Source of the DNA: Desulfococcus sp041737845
GTDB lineage: Bacteria; Desulfobacterota; Desulfobacteria; Desulfobacterales; Desulfococcaceae
DNA length: 64,000 nt
Direction of reading: 5' to 3'
Assembly: GCF_041737845.1 (NCBI RefSeq)
Contig: NZ_JBGSQX010000116.1
Span: 38,176-102,175, forward strand
Both the position numbers and the translations under genes were made by a program. The notes beneath the pieces are model-generated. The model had not been told where the DNA came from. It was given only the letters and a program-made list of their open reading frames with translations, and did not search any database. Within the stretch, counting starts at the first letter, position 1; each line of letters begins with the position of its first letter. This document shows positions 35,378-44,379 of this stretch, one piece after another.

Positions 35378-37486
35378 TCAGAAATCGTAGCGCAGGGTGA
35401 TGTAGAAGCTGCGTTCAGGTTCCGGGATTTCGTCGTTGAACCCCAATCCGTTTCCGTAATTGAAGGCGGACTCCCGGGTCAGGTGTTCATTGTAATCCTC
35501 ATCGAACAGGTTCTCGACGCCTGCCTCCAGTTTTATGGCCGATGCGATGCTCAGACCGCCGCGAAGGTGAAAGACCTGAAATGATGCCGTCTCGTTTTCA
35601 GGGAAGGTTTCGTCAATGTTGCTCTGGCGGGCGACAAAACGGCCGCCGAACTCGCCCCACCATGCCATGTCTTTTCCGCCGTGCACGATCACCGAGGCCC
35701 GAACCTCCAGCGGCGGAATTTCGGGCAGGTCACGGTCGTCGCTTCGATTTCTGCCCGCGACATACGTGGCACTCACGGGAAACCGCAGGTAATTCAGGGG
35801 ATCGTAAACGACGCCGACCTCTGCGCCATACAGCAGGGCGTTGATGTTCTCGTAGCCGCGGATGATGTCCGACATGCCGTCGCCGTCGATATCCTGGTAG
35901 GCGATCTGGGTGCTGTAAATGTAGTCGTCGACATAGGCTGCGAAGCCCGATACCTCAGCTTGCACCTGTTTGCTTTTCCACGCCGTGCCGGCATCGATTT
36001 CATACTTGACCTCGGGATCCAGCGTCGGGTTTCCCACGAGGAACCCGCCGGAAGCCGGGGCAAAGGCGAAATATCGCTCGGTAACGCCCGCCGAGCGGGA
36101 ACTCACGGCAGCGCCGGTAAATACCTCGAGGTGATTCGTGGCCTGCCATTCCAGCACCGCGTTGCCCGACCCGGTCACATCCGTAGCGTCGACGTCGGCG
36201 GCGTCCGGGCCATAAAATCGCACATAATTCTGGCGTACGGTTTTACCGCCAAGGCTGGGGGCATCCGCCGCCCCGGCTTCGTTATCAACGACATCCCCGC
36301 GGAGTCCCGTCCGCAGGTCCAGGGTCGGGGAGAGCCGGGTGTTGGCCTCGAAAAACAGGCCGAAATCCGTCTGGCTGGCGTCCGGCCAGATCCGGTCGAA
36401 GAAAACCTTTCCCGCATTGGGGCCGACAACGAATTGACGGCGCCGGGTGGCATCCCGGTTGAGGGTATAGAAATCGATGCCGGGGGTCAGGGATAGGGCG
36501 TCGCCTATCTGAATGTCGCCTGACAGTTTGCCCGCGTAGGTATCCGACTCGGTGGGTGTTTCGGCGATCATCATGTTTCGGTTGGGCTTGAAGCGGTTAT
36601 CCATGAGATGGTCGACATTGGTTAAGCCGGCTTCGAAGTTGAGCGCCCTCAATTTGCTCTGGTCGAAGTTGACGCGGTAGCCGGTGCTGAAGAAATCGAA
36701 ATTCGAATCGATACTGTCCATGGGCAGGGACGGGAAATCGATGTCGCTCGTGTCCACATGGATGTAGCTGTTGGACCAGCGGTGATTTTCAAAAGGCCGG
36801 AAGCCGGCCGAGGCCGCTACGCTCAAATCCTGATATTCGGCGGGCACTTTCACGCCGGAAGGACTCTCGTAATCGTCGAGTTTCGTGAACCCGGCCGAAA
36901 GGCTTCCGTCGAACCAGTCGTTTCCGCCCCGGATGCCCGCCTCGCCGCCGCCGCCTTTCCTGGCGGTTTCACCGAAGCCTTTGGCGAAGCCGTGTACCTC
37001 CGGCGAGCTGCCGGGTTCTCGTTCATATTCGGTATCCGCCAGTATGCGTCCGGCGGTGCCGGCGGGACCTTCGGTCACCGACGGCATTCCCTTGAGAATC
37101 CTGACCGACTGTATGGCGTGGGTGGGGATATAGGTAGACGCCGGGTCCATGCGCGACGGGCAGCCGCCATAGATGGGGATGGCGCCGATCTGGGTCTGAA
37201 CGCGCTCGAACCCGAGACCGCGGATGACCGGTTCGGGCGCGCTTCCGCCGCGTCGCACGCCGGCCACGCCAAGCTCCTTGACCACCAGGTCGCTGACGGT
37301 TGACTCGCGCTTCATCTCGAGGATGTCGGTGGTGATGACCTCCGCGCTCGGCTCCTGCGGCGCCTCGACGATTTCTTCCTCGAACACGGTATCCTCTTCC
37401 GGCGGCGCAGGTTCGGTGGAGCGGACCAGGGTAGGGCTCGTGAGCAGCCAGGCCGAAATTCCGACCAGCATGACAATTCGAAGCAT
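35378..37486 (-). CDS. TonB-dependent copper receptor (OprC/NosA-like)
   Basis: An outer-membrane beta-barrel importer of 702 residues; the ATG at 37486 is preferred over a GTG two codons upstream because AGGAGG lies six bases before it. A signal peptide is followed by a plug domain (about 50-190) and a 22-strand-type barrel ending in ITLRYDF, the usual C-terminal aromatic. The plug has IYGGCPSRMDP, with C109 and M113 as a CxxxM pair, and the barrel has VDHLMDNRF, with H293 and M295 as an HxM pair. Together these match the CxxxM-HxM copper site described for Pseudomonas OprC. It leads the tonB-exbB-exbD genes. Copper import is well supported by these motifs; the copper form taken up is not known. 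Confidence 0.88.
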   Translation of the reverse strand: MLRIVMLVGISAWLLTSPTLVRSTEPAPPEEDTVFEEEIVEAPQEPSAEVITTDILEMKRESTVSDLVVKELGVAGVRRGGSAPEPVIRGLGFERVQTQIGAIPIYGGCPSRMDPASTYIPTHAIQSVRILKGMPSVTEGPAGTAGRILADTEYEREPGSSPEVHGFAKGFGETARKGGGGEAGIRGGNDWFDGSLSAGFTKLDDYESPSGVKVPAEYQDLSVAASAGFRPFENHRWSNSYIHVDTSDIDFPSLPMDSIDSNFDFFSTGYRVNFDQSKLRALNFEAGLTNVDHLMDNRFKPNRNMMIAETPTESDTYAGKLSGDIQIGDALSLTPGIDFYTLNRDATRRRQFVVGPNAGKVFFDRIWPDASQTDFGLFFEANTRLSPTLDLRTGLRGDVVDNEAGAADAPSLGGKTVRQNYVRFYGPDAADVDATDVTGSGNAVLEWQATNHLEVFTGAAVSSRSAGVTERYFAFAPASGGFLVGNPTLDPEVKYEIDAGTAWKSKQVQAEVSGFAAYVDDYIYSTQIAYQDIDGDGMSDIIRGYENINALLYGAEVGVVYDPLNYLRFPVSATYVAGRNRSDDRDLPEIPPLEVRASVIVHGGKDMAWWGEFGGRFVARQSNIDETFPENETASFQVFHLRGGLSIASAIKLEAGVENLFDEDYNEHLTRESAFNYGNGLGFNDEIPEPERSFYITLRYDF

Positions 37487-37712
37487 ACACACCTCCTATG
37501 ACCATGGGGTTAGGTTTATTACGCATTCCGTATCGGGTGCTTCCGCTTTAAGAAGAACCTGTCAGGCAAACCAGAAAAAGCCAATAACTTTAAGAAAAAT
37601 GTTGCTGCCGGCGCTTTTTCGGATTGTACAAAAAAGATAGCTTATCGCATTGAATATATTTTGAAAAGAATGGATTATCAAGAAAAAAATTTAGATTCAC
37701 GAATGAATACGA

Positions 37713-37960
37713 TCCGGAACAGGGTTTCACTCGCCTTCAGGGCTTCCTGGGCTTTTTCGCGTTCCTCAATTTCGGCGGAGAGGCGCTGGTTCGCCAGCGC
37801 CGGCGTCTGGAGGTTTTCGGTCCGCTGGCGCTCCAGCTTTCTGATGCCGACCGAGAGGATGATGCCGAATAGGACAAAGATCCCCACGACGCCGGAATGG
37901 GCGATGAAATATTATGAGGCGTCGTGCGTTGCCCGCGAAGTAAAAGAAATCTGCAAAAAG
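37713..37960 (-). pseudogene. Remnant of a sensor histidine kinase paralogue
   Basis: Bases 37713-37912 align without gaps to 32333-32532 inside the sensor kinase gene, with the same orientation and only scattered substitutions. They encode the second transmembrane helix, coiled coil and PAS entry (GIFVLFGIILSVGI; RLSAEIEEREKAQEALKASETLFR). Beyond this the sequence at 37925-37960 resembles the kinase 5' region (TGCGTTGCCCG and GTAAAAGAA-TCTGCAAAAA). The first helix and periplasmic sensor are therefore missing, and the kinase core is lost on the other side. The short open frame has no start signals, so it is unlikely to be expressed. Confidence 0.8.
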
Positions 37961-37974
37961 ATGTGCAAAAGAAA

Positions 37975-38008
37975 CAAAAAAGGCCAGCCCGGATGAGCTG
38001 ACCTTTTT
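37975..38008 (-). terminator. Intrinsic terminator of the tRNA-Val/tRNA-Asp transcript
   Basis: Read on the minus strand, AGGTCAGC pairs with GCTGGCCT (37997-38004 with 37981-37988, one G-U pair) around an eight-base loop, followed by a run of Ts from 37980 downwards. It starts just after the encoded CCA of tRNA-Asp. Confidence 0.8.
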
Positions 38009-38014
38009 AGATTG

Positions 38015-38091
<77 letters not shown>

Positions 38092-38124
38092 GAAGATGAC
38101 ATCGGAAAGTCGGGAAAATACTGA

Positions 38125-38197
38125 TGGGCGGAACAGGGCTTGAACCTGTGACCCTCGGCTTGTAAGGCCGATGCTCTCCCAGCTGAGCTACCCGCCC
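38125..38197 (-). tRNA. tRNA-Val (TAC)
   Basis: The minus strand begins GGGCGGGTAGCTCAGCTGGG. The anticodon loop CTTACAA gives TAC, the T-arm is ACAGGTTCAAGCCCTGT, and the acceptor end is CCGCCC plus A. CCA is not encoded. It is transcribed together with tRNA-Asp from the promoter at 38231-38259. Confidence 0.97.
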
Positions 38198-38230
38198 TTG
38201 CTCCGCAGCATTTCCGTCAAAAGCGAAAAG

Positions 38231-38259
38231 GTAATAGCAAGATGATCAAACGATGTCAA
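38231..38259 (-). promoter_or_regulatory. Sigma70 promoter of the tRNA-Val/tRNA-Asp unit
   Basis: On the minus strand TTGACA (38259-38254) and TATTAC (38236-38231) are 17 bases apart. They lie about 33 bases upstream of the first tRNA base. The -35 box abuts one flank of the repeat element downstream of lon. Confidence 0.75.
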
Positions 38260-38261
38260 GA

Positions 38262-38439
38262 TAAATTTGACGGTTCCTTAAAAAGTCCGATATCTGCGTT
38301 ATGCTTCATCCCTCGTCACTGCGGCGTACTTACAGTACGCCTCATTCCTCGGGACTTGCAAGCCTTGATCTCGAACCTTTTACGAAACCGTCTGAAAGTC
38401 AATTTTTTGCGGATGAATTAAATTTGACGGGTCCGTTAA
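38262..38439. repeat. Miniature repeat element with near-identical flanks after lon
   Basis: A non-coding element with the perfect palindrome GGCGTACT-TAC-AGTACGCC (38323-38341), surrounded by weaker symmetry (CCTCGTCACTGC against CATTCCTCGGG). It is bounded by two close copies of a sequence of about 20 bases, TAAATTTGACGGTTCCTTAA at 38262-38281 and the matching copy at 38419-38439. The second copy contains the lon stop codon. I associate this palindromic repeat with genomes of sulfate-reducing deltaproteobacteria from memory; its genome copy number must be checked. Confidence 0.65.
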
Positions 38440-40889
38440 TTGATGATGGTTCCCTGAACCAGATCCTCCGCCTCCTTGGGAATCATCTCGACGGCCATCT
38501 TGGCATCCTCCACGACCGATGGATTGTCGGACTGGGGCGGCCGCAGCGCGTGGAAGAGGACTTCGTCCATGTGTTCCACCGGGACAATCTTGATCTGCCT
38601 GGATACCGCCGCGGGGATGTCTTTCAGGTCCTTCTCGTTTTCTTTGGGAATCAACACCTTGTTGATGCCTGCCCGGTGGGCCGCCAGGATCTTCTCTTTG
38701 AGGCCGCCGATGGGCAGCACCCGGCCGCGCAGGGTGATTTCACCGGTCATGGCGATATCCCGATGGACGGGCCGCCCGGTCAGGGCCGACGACAGCGACA
38801 CCCCCATGGCGATGCCCGCCGACGGGCCGTCTTTGGGGATGGCCCCTTCCGGCACATGGATGTGCAGATCGACATCCTTGTAAAAATCGACGTTGATGGA
38901 AAGGGCCTTTGCCCGCGAACGGACATAGCTGAAGGCGGCCTGGGCGGATTCCTTCATGACATCCCCAAGTTTGCCGGTGACGGTGAGGCTGCCCTTGCCC
39001 GGCATGACCGCGGTCTCCACGCACAGAAGCTCCCCGCCGAACTGGGTCCAGGCAAGCCCGTTGACGATGCCCACCTGGTCTTTCTCCTCGACCTGGCTGT
39101 GCCGGAAGCGCGGCGGCCCCAGGTATTTGAAGACCAGTTTCGGCGTCACGCGGAAGGATGCGAGGGTCTGGTCCTTGGTGAACTCCCGGGCGATCTTCCG
39201 GCAGATGGACGCAATTTCACGTTCGAGATTTCTGACGCCGGCCTCCCGGGTGTACTGCTGGATGATCGTGTAGATGGCGCTCTTGTTGAACTGGATGTCC
39301 TTGCCGGACAGCCCGTTGGCCTCGATCTGCTTGGACACCAGGTAATCCGTGGCGATGTGGTATTTTTCATATTCCGTATAGCCGGGCAGCCGGATCACCT
39401 CCATCCGGTCCTGGAGGGGAAGCGGAATGTCGGGCAGGGTGTTGGCCGTCGTGATGAAAAAGATCTCCGACAGGTCGTAATCCAGGTCGAGGTAGTGGTC
39501 GTTGAAACTGTTGTTCTGCTCCGGATCGAGCACTTCCAGGAGCGCCGCCGACGGGTCTCCCCGGAAATCCATGCTCATTTTATCGACCTCGTCGAGGCAG
39601 AAGACCGGGTTGTTCACCCCCACCTTCTTGAGGGACTGGAGGATCTTTCCCGGCATGGCGCCGATATAGGTCCGACGGTGGCCCCGGATTTCGGCCTCGT
39701 CCCGGACGCCGCCCAGGGACAGGCGCACGAATTTCCGTCCGGTGGCCCTGGCGACGGATTTGGCGATGGAGGTTTTTCCGACGCCCGGAGGCCCCACCAG
39801 GCAGAGAATCGGCCCCTTGAGCTTTTTCACCAGGGCCTGAACGGCCAGGTATTCTATGATCCGCTCCTTGGGCTTTTCCAGGCCGTAATGGTCTTCATCT
39901 AGAATCTTCTCGGCCTGTTCGAGATCCATGTGGATCCGGCTGCGGTCGAACCAGGGCAGGCTGATGATCCATTCGATGTAGTTGCGCACCACCGTGGCCT
40001 CGGCCGACATGGGGGTCATCATCTTGAGCTTCTTGAACTCCTGAAAGACCTTGGCCTTGGCCTCGCTGCTCATCCGCTTTCGCCGGATCCGCTTTTCCAG
40101 GTCATCCAGCTCTTCCGACCCGTCGTCCTCGGACCCCATTTCTTTCTTTATGGCGCGCATCTGCTCGTTCAGATAGTAGTTTTTCTGGGTCTTCTCCATC
40201 TGCTCCTTGACCCGGACCTTGATGCGCTGGTCCATCTCGTAAACCTCAACCTCCATCTTGATGAGGCTGAGCAGAAGGGAGAGCCGCTTGTAGGGGTCCA
40301 CCTCTTCCAGGAGGCGCTGTTTGTCCTCGATCTTGAAGGAGAAATGGGCGGCGACGGTATCGGCCAGCCGGGAGGGTTCCGTGATGCCGGCCACGCTGCT
40401 GATGAGGTCTTTGGAAATGCTCTTGTTCAGCTTGGCATATTCCTCGAAGCTGTCAACGATGGTCCGGGTGAGGGCGACGTGGTCGGCCGGAAGCGCCGTC
40501 GGCTCCGTCAGCACCATGGCCTCGACCTGAAAGAACGTTTCGTTGGGGATGAAGTTGTGGATGATGCCCCGGGATTTTCCCTCCACCAGGGCCTTGACGG
40601 TGCCGTCCGGCAGACGGAGCAGTTGAAGCACGTTGCCGATGGTCCCGACGATGTTGATATCTTTGGGTTCGGGTTTGTCGATCCCGGCTTTTTTCTGAAT
40701 GGCGAGAAAGACGCTCTTCTCGCTGTTCATGGCGTCGGCAAGGGCGTTCACCGACTTGGTTCGGCCCACGAAAAGCGGCGCCACCATGTGGGGAAACACC
40801 ACTATATCCCGCAGCGGCAGGAGGGGCAGCACCAGGTTCGAGGGTCCGCTGTCGTCATCTTTACGCAGAATTTTTGGAAAATTGATCAT
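38436..40889 (-). CDS. lon: ATP-dependent protease Lon
   Basis: A cytoplasmic AAA+ serine protease of 817 residues that degrades damaged and regulatory proteins. It has the N-terminal LON substrate domain (LPLLPLRDIVVFPHMVAPLFVGR in parts), an AAA+ module with Walker A GPPGVGKTS, and a C-terminal protease domain with the catalytic serine in PKDGPSAG and the lysine in INKVLIPKEN. Length and layout fit LonA. It is 18 bases downstream of clpX on the same strand, so tig, clpP, clpX and lon may be co-transcribed. Its 3' end lies in one flank of a repeat element. Confidence 0.98.
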   Translation of the reverse strand: MINFPKILRKDDDSGPSNLVLPLLPLRDIVVFPHMVAPLFVGRTKSVNALADAMNSEKSVFLAIQKKAGIDKPEPKDINIVGTIGNVLQLLRLPDGTVKALVEGKSRGIIHNFIPNETFFQVEAMVLTEPTALPADHVALTRTIVDSFEEYAKLNKSISKDLISSVAGITEPSRLADTVAAHFSFKIEDKQRLLEEVDPYKRLSLLLSLIKMEVEVYEMDQRIKVRVKEQMEKTQKNYYLNEQMRAIKKEMGSEDDGSEELDDLEKRIRRKRMSSEAKAKVFQEFKKLKMMTPMSAEATVVRNYIEWIISLPWFDRSRIHMDLEQAEKILDEDHYGLEKPKERIIEYLAVQALVKKLKGPILCLVGPPGVGKTSIAKSVARATGRKFVRLSLGGVRDEAEIRGHRRTYIGAMPGKILQSLKKVGVNNPVFCLDEVDKMSMDFRGDPSAALLEVLDPEQNNSFNDHYLDLDYDLSEIFFITTANTLPDIPLPLQDRMEVIRLPGYTEYEKYHIATDYLVSKQIEANGLSGKDIQFNKSAIYTIIQQYTREAGVRNLEREIASICRKIAREFTKDQTLASFRVTPKLVFKYLGPPRFRHSQVEEKDQVGIVNGLAWTQFGGELLCVETAVMPGKGSLTVTGKLGDVMKESAQAAFSYVRSRAKALSINVDFYKDVDLHIHVPEGAIPKDGPSAGIAMGVSLSSALTGRPVHRDIAMTGEITLRGRVLPIGGLKEKILAAHRAGINKVLIPKENEKDLKDIPAAVSRQIKIVPVEHMDEVLFHALRPPQSDNPSVVEDAKMAVEMIPKEAEDLVQGTIIN

Positions 40890-40907
40890 TATATCTTCAG
40901 TACATCC

Positions 40908-42152
40908 TTACGCCTGTTTTTTGGTTTGCTCGTAGAGAAGAATGGGTTCTTCCTTGTTCAGGACGACATCCTCGCCGATGACGCACTCCTTGACGTTGCC
41001 GATGGAGGGGATGTCGTACATGATGTCGAGCATGCAGCTTTCCATGATCGCCCGCAGCCCGCGGGCCCCCGATTTTCGTTTCAGGGCTTCTTTTGCAATA
41101 GCGGAGAGGGCGCTGTCTGTCAACCTCAGGTTGACCCCTTCCATCTCGAACAGCTTCTGGTACTGTTTGACCAGGGCGTTCTTGGGTTCGGTCAGGATGC
41201 GGATCAGGGAGGAGGCGTTGAGTTCTCCCAGGGTCGCGATTACCGGAAGCCGCCCCAGAAATTCGGGGATGAGGCCGAACTTGATGAGGTCCTGGGGCTG
41301 GACGTCTCTAAGAACCTCCCCTACGTTCCGCTCGTCGGACCGGGTGATCTTGGATCCGAAGCCCATGGTCTTGGAGCCGGTCCGCTGGCGGATGATCTTG
41401 TCGAGGCCGTTGAAGGTGCCGCCGCAGATGAAGAGGATGTTCGAGGTCTCGACCTTGACGAAATCCTGCTGGGGGTGCTTTCGGCCGCCTTTGGGCGGGA
41501 CGCTCGCCGTGGTTCCCTCGATGATCTTGAGGAGCGCCTGCTGCACGCCCTCCCCCGAAACGTCACGGGTGATGGAGGGGTTGTCGGACTTGCTGGCGAT
41601 CTTGTCGATCTCATCGATGTAAACGATGCCCCGCTTGGCTTTCTCGACATCGTAGTCGGCATTCTGCAGGAGCGCGAGGATGATGTTTTCAACATCCTCC
41701 CCGACGTAGCCGGCCTCGGTGAGGCTCGTGGCGTCCGCGATGGTGAAGGGGACGTTCAGAAACCGGGCCAGGGTCTGGGCGAGCAGGGTTTTCCCGGAGC
41801 CAGTCGGCCCGATCAGCAGGATATTGCTCTTCTGGATCTCCACCTCGCCCGATACCACCTGGGAATCGAGTCGCTTGTAGTGGTTGTAGACGGCCACCGA
41901 CAGGACCTTCTTGGCGTCCTCCTGTTCGATGACGTATTCATCGAGCTTCTTCTTGATTTCCTTGGGGATCATGGCCACCTCGGTCTCCCGGGCGTCCTTT
42001 TCGCTCTCCTCCTCGATGATTTCACTGCAGAGCTGTATACATTCATCGCAGATGTATACGGCCGGACCCGCTATCAGCTTCTTTACCTCGTTCTGGCTCT
42101 TTCCGCAGAAGGAACAGAAGAGGTTGTCGTTTTCGTCGCTTTTTCTGCTCAT
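40908..42152 (-). CDS. clpX: ATP-dependent Clp protease ATP-binding subunit ClpX
   Basis: A 414-residue AAA+ unfoldase that feeds substrates to ClpP. The N-terminal zinc-binding domain has CSFCGKS and YICDECI (four cysteines). Walker A is GPTGSGKT, Walker B IVYIDEIDKI, and the RKSGARGLRAIME segment is the sensor 2 region. The IGF-type ClpP-docking loop is represented by the MGFG segment after the pore loops (TGSKTMGFG). The ribosome binding site AAGGAG overlaps the end of clpP, four bases upstream. Confidence 0.98.
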   Translation of the reverse strand: MSRKSDENDNLFCSFCGKSQNEVKKLIAGPAVYICDECIQLCSEIIEEESEKDARETEVAMIPKEIKKKLDEYVIEQEDAKKVLSVAVYNHYKRLDSQVVSGEVEIQKSNILLIGPTGSGKTLLAQTLARFLNVPFTIADATSLTEAGYVGEDVENIILALLQNADYDVEKAKRGIVYIDEIDKIASKSDNPSITRDVSGEGVQQALLKIIEGTTASVPPKGGRKHPQQDFVKVETSNILFICGGTFNGLDKIIRQRTGSKTMGFGSKITRSDERNVGEVLRDVQPQDLIKFGLIPEFLGRLPVIATLGELNASSLIRILTEPKNALVKQYQKLFEMEGVNLRLTDSALSAIAKEALKRKSGARGLRAIMESCMLDIMYDIPSIGNVKECVIGEDVVLNKEEPILLYEQTKKQA

Positions 42153-42156
42153 CGCA

Positions 42157-42771
42157 TTACTCCTTTTTATCTACCAAATGATCGAGGTCATCCCGGCTGG
42201 CCATCACGTGGTCAACGAGCCCGTAGTCCATTGCGTCCTGCCCCGACATGAAGAAATCGCGATCCGTGTCGCGCTGAATCCTCTCCAACTCCTGGCCGGT
42301 ATGCTTCGCCAGGATCTCGTTCAGGGTGTCCTTCATGCGAAGGATCTCCCTGGCCTGTATGGCGATATCCGAGGCCTGCCCCTGGGATCCGCCCATGGGC
42401 TGGTGGATCATGATGCGGGAATTGGGAAGCGAATACCGCTTTCCCCTGCTTCCGGCGGCCAGAAGCACCGCGCCCATGCTCGCCGCCTGGCCGATGCAGA
42501 CGGTGGCGATATCGGGCTTGATGTACTGCATCGTATCGTAGATCGCAAGACCCGACGTGACGACGCCGCCTGGAGAGTTGATATAAAAATTGATGTCTTT
42601 TTCCGGATCTTCAGATTCGAGAAAAAGAAGCTGGGCAATCAGAAGGTTGGCGACTTCATCCGTAATCGCCGTACCCAGAAATATGATCCTGTCTTTCAGG
42701 AGCCTGGAGTAGATGTCATAAGCGCGCTCGCCTCTGCTGCTCTGCTCAACGACCATGGGAATCAACGGCAC
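42157..42771 (-). CDS. clpP: ATP-dependent Clp protease proteolytic subunit ClpP
   Basis: A 204-residue serine peptidase that forms the tetradecameric barrel of ClpXP. The catalytic serine is in GQAASMGA, the histidine in RIMIHQPMGG, and the Asp lies in the ERIQRDTDRDFFM region. The start is a GTG at 42771 with AAGGAG at a proper distance; the next in-frame ATG at 42756 is too far from that site. The YDIYSRLLKDRIIFLG segment is typical of the N-terminal axial and handle region. It lies upstream of clpX in one transcript. Confidence 0.97.
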   Translation of the reverse strand: MPLIPMVVEQSSRGERAYDIYSRLLKDRIIFLGTAITDEVANLLIAQLLFLESEDPEKDINFYINSPGGVVTSGLAIYDTMQYIKPDIATVCIGQAASMGAVLLAAGSRGKRYSLPNSRIMIHQPMGGSQGQASDIAIQAREILRMKDTLNEILAKHTGQELERIQRDTDRDFFMSGQDAMDYGLVDHVMASRDDLDHLVDKKE

Positions 42772-42916
42772 GGTATTCTCCTTGCTTTGAACGTTAAGAT
42801 GGGGAAATTTTTTGAATCAAAACAAACATATCAATTTCGACGATGTCGGCCCGTATGGCCGCGTGCATGCCGGGAGGTGATCGGAGGAGAGGATCGGGAT
42901 AAGATTGGGGAATCCT

Positions 42917-42950
42917 GAGCAGATACCCGAGGGGCTCCAGGTATCTGCTC
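42917..42950. terminator. Hairpin between tig and clpP
   Basis: GAGCAGATACC (42917-42927) pairs perfectly with GGTATCTGCTC (42940-42950). It lies just after the tig stop in the direction of transcription. No U-tract follows on the minus strand, so it may attenuate or protect and need not fully terminate. Confidence 0.5.
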
Positions 42951-42972
42951 GTGGCTGCAAGCGCTTCCGTTG

Positions 42973-44304
42973 TTATGCGCTTTCTTCGGTTTCCGAGGCT
43001 AATTCCGCCGCTACCTCTTCGATATCACTCCTGGTAATGATAAGTTCTATCGCTTTCTTTTCAAGCAGCGTATGTTTGAAATAGGCGAGCCGTTCCTGGT
43101 TTTCGGTTGCTTCATAGAATTTTCGGATCTCTTCCGCCGGCTGGCGGAAGGACTGGGCCATGTTTTCATAGCCCCGGGTCAATTCCTCTTCCGAAACCGC
43201 CAGCGCTTCCTGGTCGATGATCTTGCCCAGGATCAGGTGGCGTTTGACCTGCTTGAGGGCGGTGTCCCGGTATTTTTCCCGGAGCACCTCGTGGGTCATG
43301 CCCATCTCCTCCATGCTCATGTTATGATAGCTGAAAGCCCGTTCGGCGTCTGAGACGATGTGTTCCAGCTCATAGTCGACCATGGAATCCGGAACCTCGA
43401 AATCGATCCGCGCCAGAAGCGTGGTGAAGATCTGCTCGTTCAATTCCTGCTCGGTTCGCTTCTCGTATCCTTGGGAGAGGTTCTTGACGATCTCGGCCTT
43501 CAGGTCTTCCAGGGTTTCGAACTTTCCGAAATTTTTTGCGAAATCATCGTTGATCTCGGGAAGAACCTCTTTCCGGATCTCCTTCAGGGTGATGTTGAAG
43601 GCAATTTCCTGGCCTTTCAGCTTTTCGTTGGCGTGATCCTCGGGAAAGGTCACGGATACCGTTCTGGCTTCACCGGGTTTCATGCCGATGACCGCCTCAT
43701 CCAAGGCGGCTGCGATATGGGCCGAACCGATCTTCATGGTGAAATTTTCCGTCCGCTGGGTCTCTTCAAAAGGCTGCCCATCCTTGAAACCTTCGTAGTC
43801 GATCAGGACAAAATCGTCCGTCACGACAGGCCGGAACTCGTCGATCTTCTCCTGGCGGGTCAGGTTTCTCCGAAGCGCCTTCAATTGACCGTTGATCTCC
43901 TGATCCGTCATCGGGTAACGGGTCTTTTTCAGGGTGATGCCGGAGAAATCGATGGTATCGAGTTCGGGGCGGATCTCAACGGTGGCATCAAAGGCGTATG
44001 CGTTGTCATATGCCAGCTCCGGCGGATCGATCTGGGGGGTTCCGATCACCTCCATGCTGTTGCTTTTGACGGCGTCGGAAAACGATTTCTGGATCAGTTT
44101 GGATGAGACGTCCGCGTGCACGTCCTTCCTGTAATGCTGCTCCAATACCTGGCGGGGTGCCTTCCCGGGGCGGAATCCCTTGATCTTGGCTGTTTTCCTG
44201 AGGTCTTTGTAGGCATTGTCGATCTCCCTGTTGACGACATCCTTCGGGACTTCGATATGCAGGATCTTTTTCACGCTGCTCAGATTTTCCACATTCACTT
44301 CCAT
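42973..44304 (-). CDS. tig: Trigger factor (ribosome-bound chaperone)
   Basis: A peptidyl-prolyl isomerase and chaperone of 443 residues that binds the ribosome exit site. The start at 44304 (MEVNVENLSS) has GGAGAGG six bases upstream. The N-terminal ribosome-binding domain holds the signature FRPGKAPRQVLEQHY (GFRxGKxP class). The FKBP-like domain spans about 165-245 (DDFVLIDYEGFKDGQPFEE in parts), followed by the helical C-terminal domain. It lies directly downstream of tRNA-Leu and upstream of clpP-clpX-lon, the usual protein quality-control order. Confidence 0.97.
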   Translation of the reverse strand: MEVNVENLSSVKKILHIEVPKDVVNREIDNAYKDLRKTAKIKGFRPGKAPRQVLEQHYRKDVHADVSSKLIQKSFSDAVKSNSMEVIGTPQIDPPELAYDNAYAFDATVEIRPELDTIDFSGITLKKTRYPMTDQEINGQLKALRRNLTRQEKIDEFRPVVTDDFVLIDYEGFKDGQPFEETQRTENFTMKIGSAHIAAALDEAVIGMKPGEARTVSVTFPEDHANEKLKGQEIAFNITLKEIRKEVLPEINDDFAKNFGKFETLEDLKAEIVKNLSQGYEKRTEQELNEQIFTTLLARIDFEVPDSMVDYELEHIVSDAERAFSYHNMSMEEMGMTHEVLREKYRDTALKQVKRHLILGKIIDQEALAVSEEELTRGYENMAQSFRQPAEEIRKFYEATENQERLAYFKHTLLEKKAIELIITRSDIEEVAAELASETEESA

Positions 44305-44379
44305 CGTATTCCTCTCCAAATAAATCAAATGCCTGAAGTCAGTCCCTCCCTTCAGGCACGCTGATATGAAACCCTATAT

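Larger units (their letters stand above)
37487..38014. other. Spacer between the copper receptor and the tRNA pair
   Basis: These 528 bases hold no intact gene. They contain the AT-rich upstream region of the receptor (37500-37700), a decayed sensor kinase fragment (37713-37960) and the terminator of the tRNA pair (37975-38008). Confidence 0.7.

Noticed and set aside
37678..37887. Small membrane protein gene opposite the spacer after the copper receptor
   Set aside because: Its translation is a fragment of the sensor kinase without start signals; it is listed as a pseudogene remnant instead.
39930..42251. Long plus-strand open frame across clpX and lon
   Set aside because: It is antisense to two unmistakable genes, its translation is low-complexity and Gly/Asp/Leu-rich with no domain, and it reflects the codon bias of the real strand.
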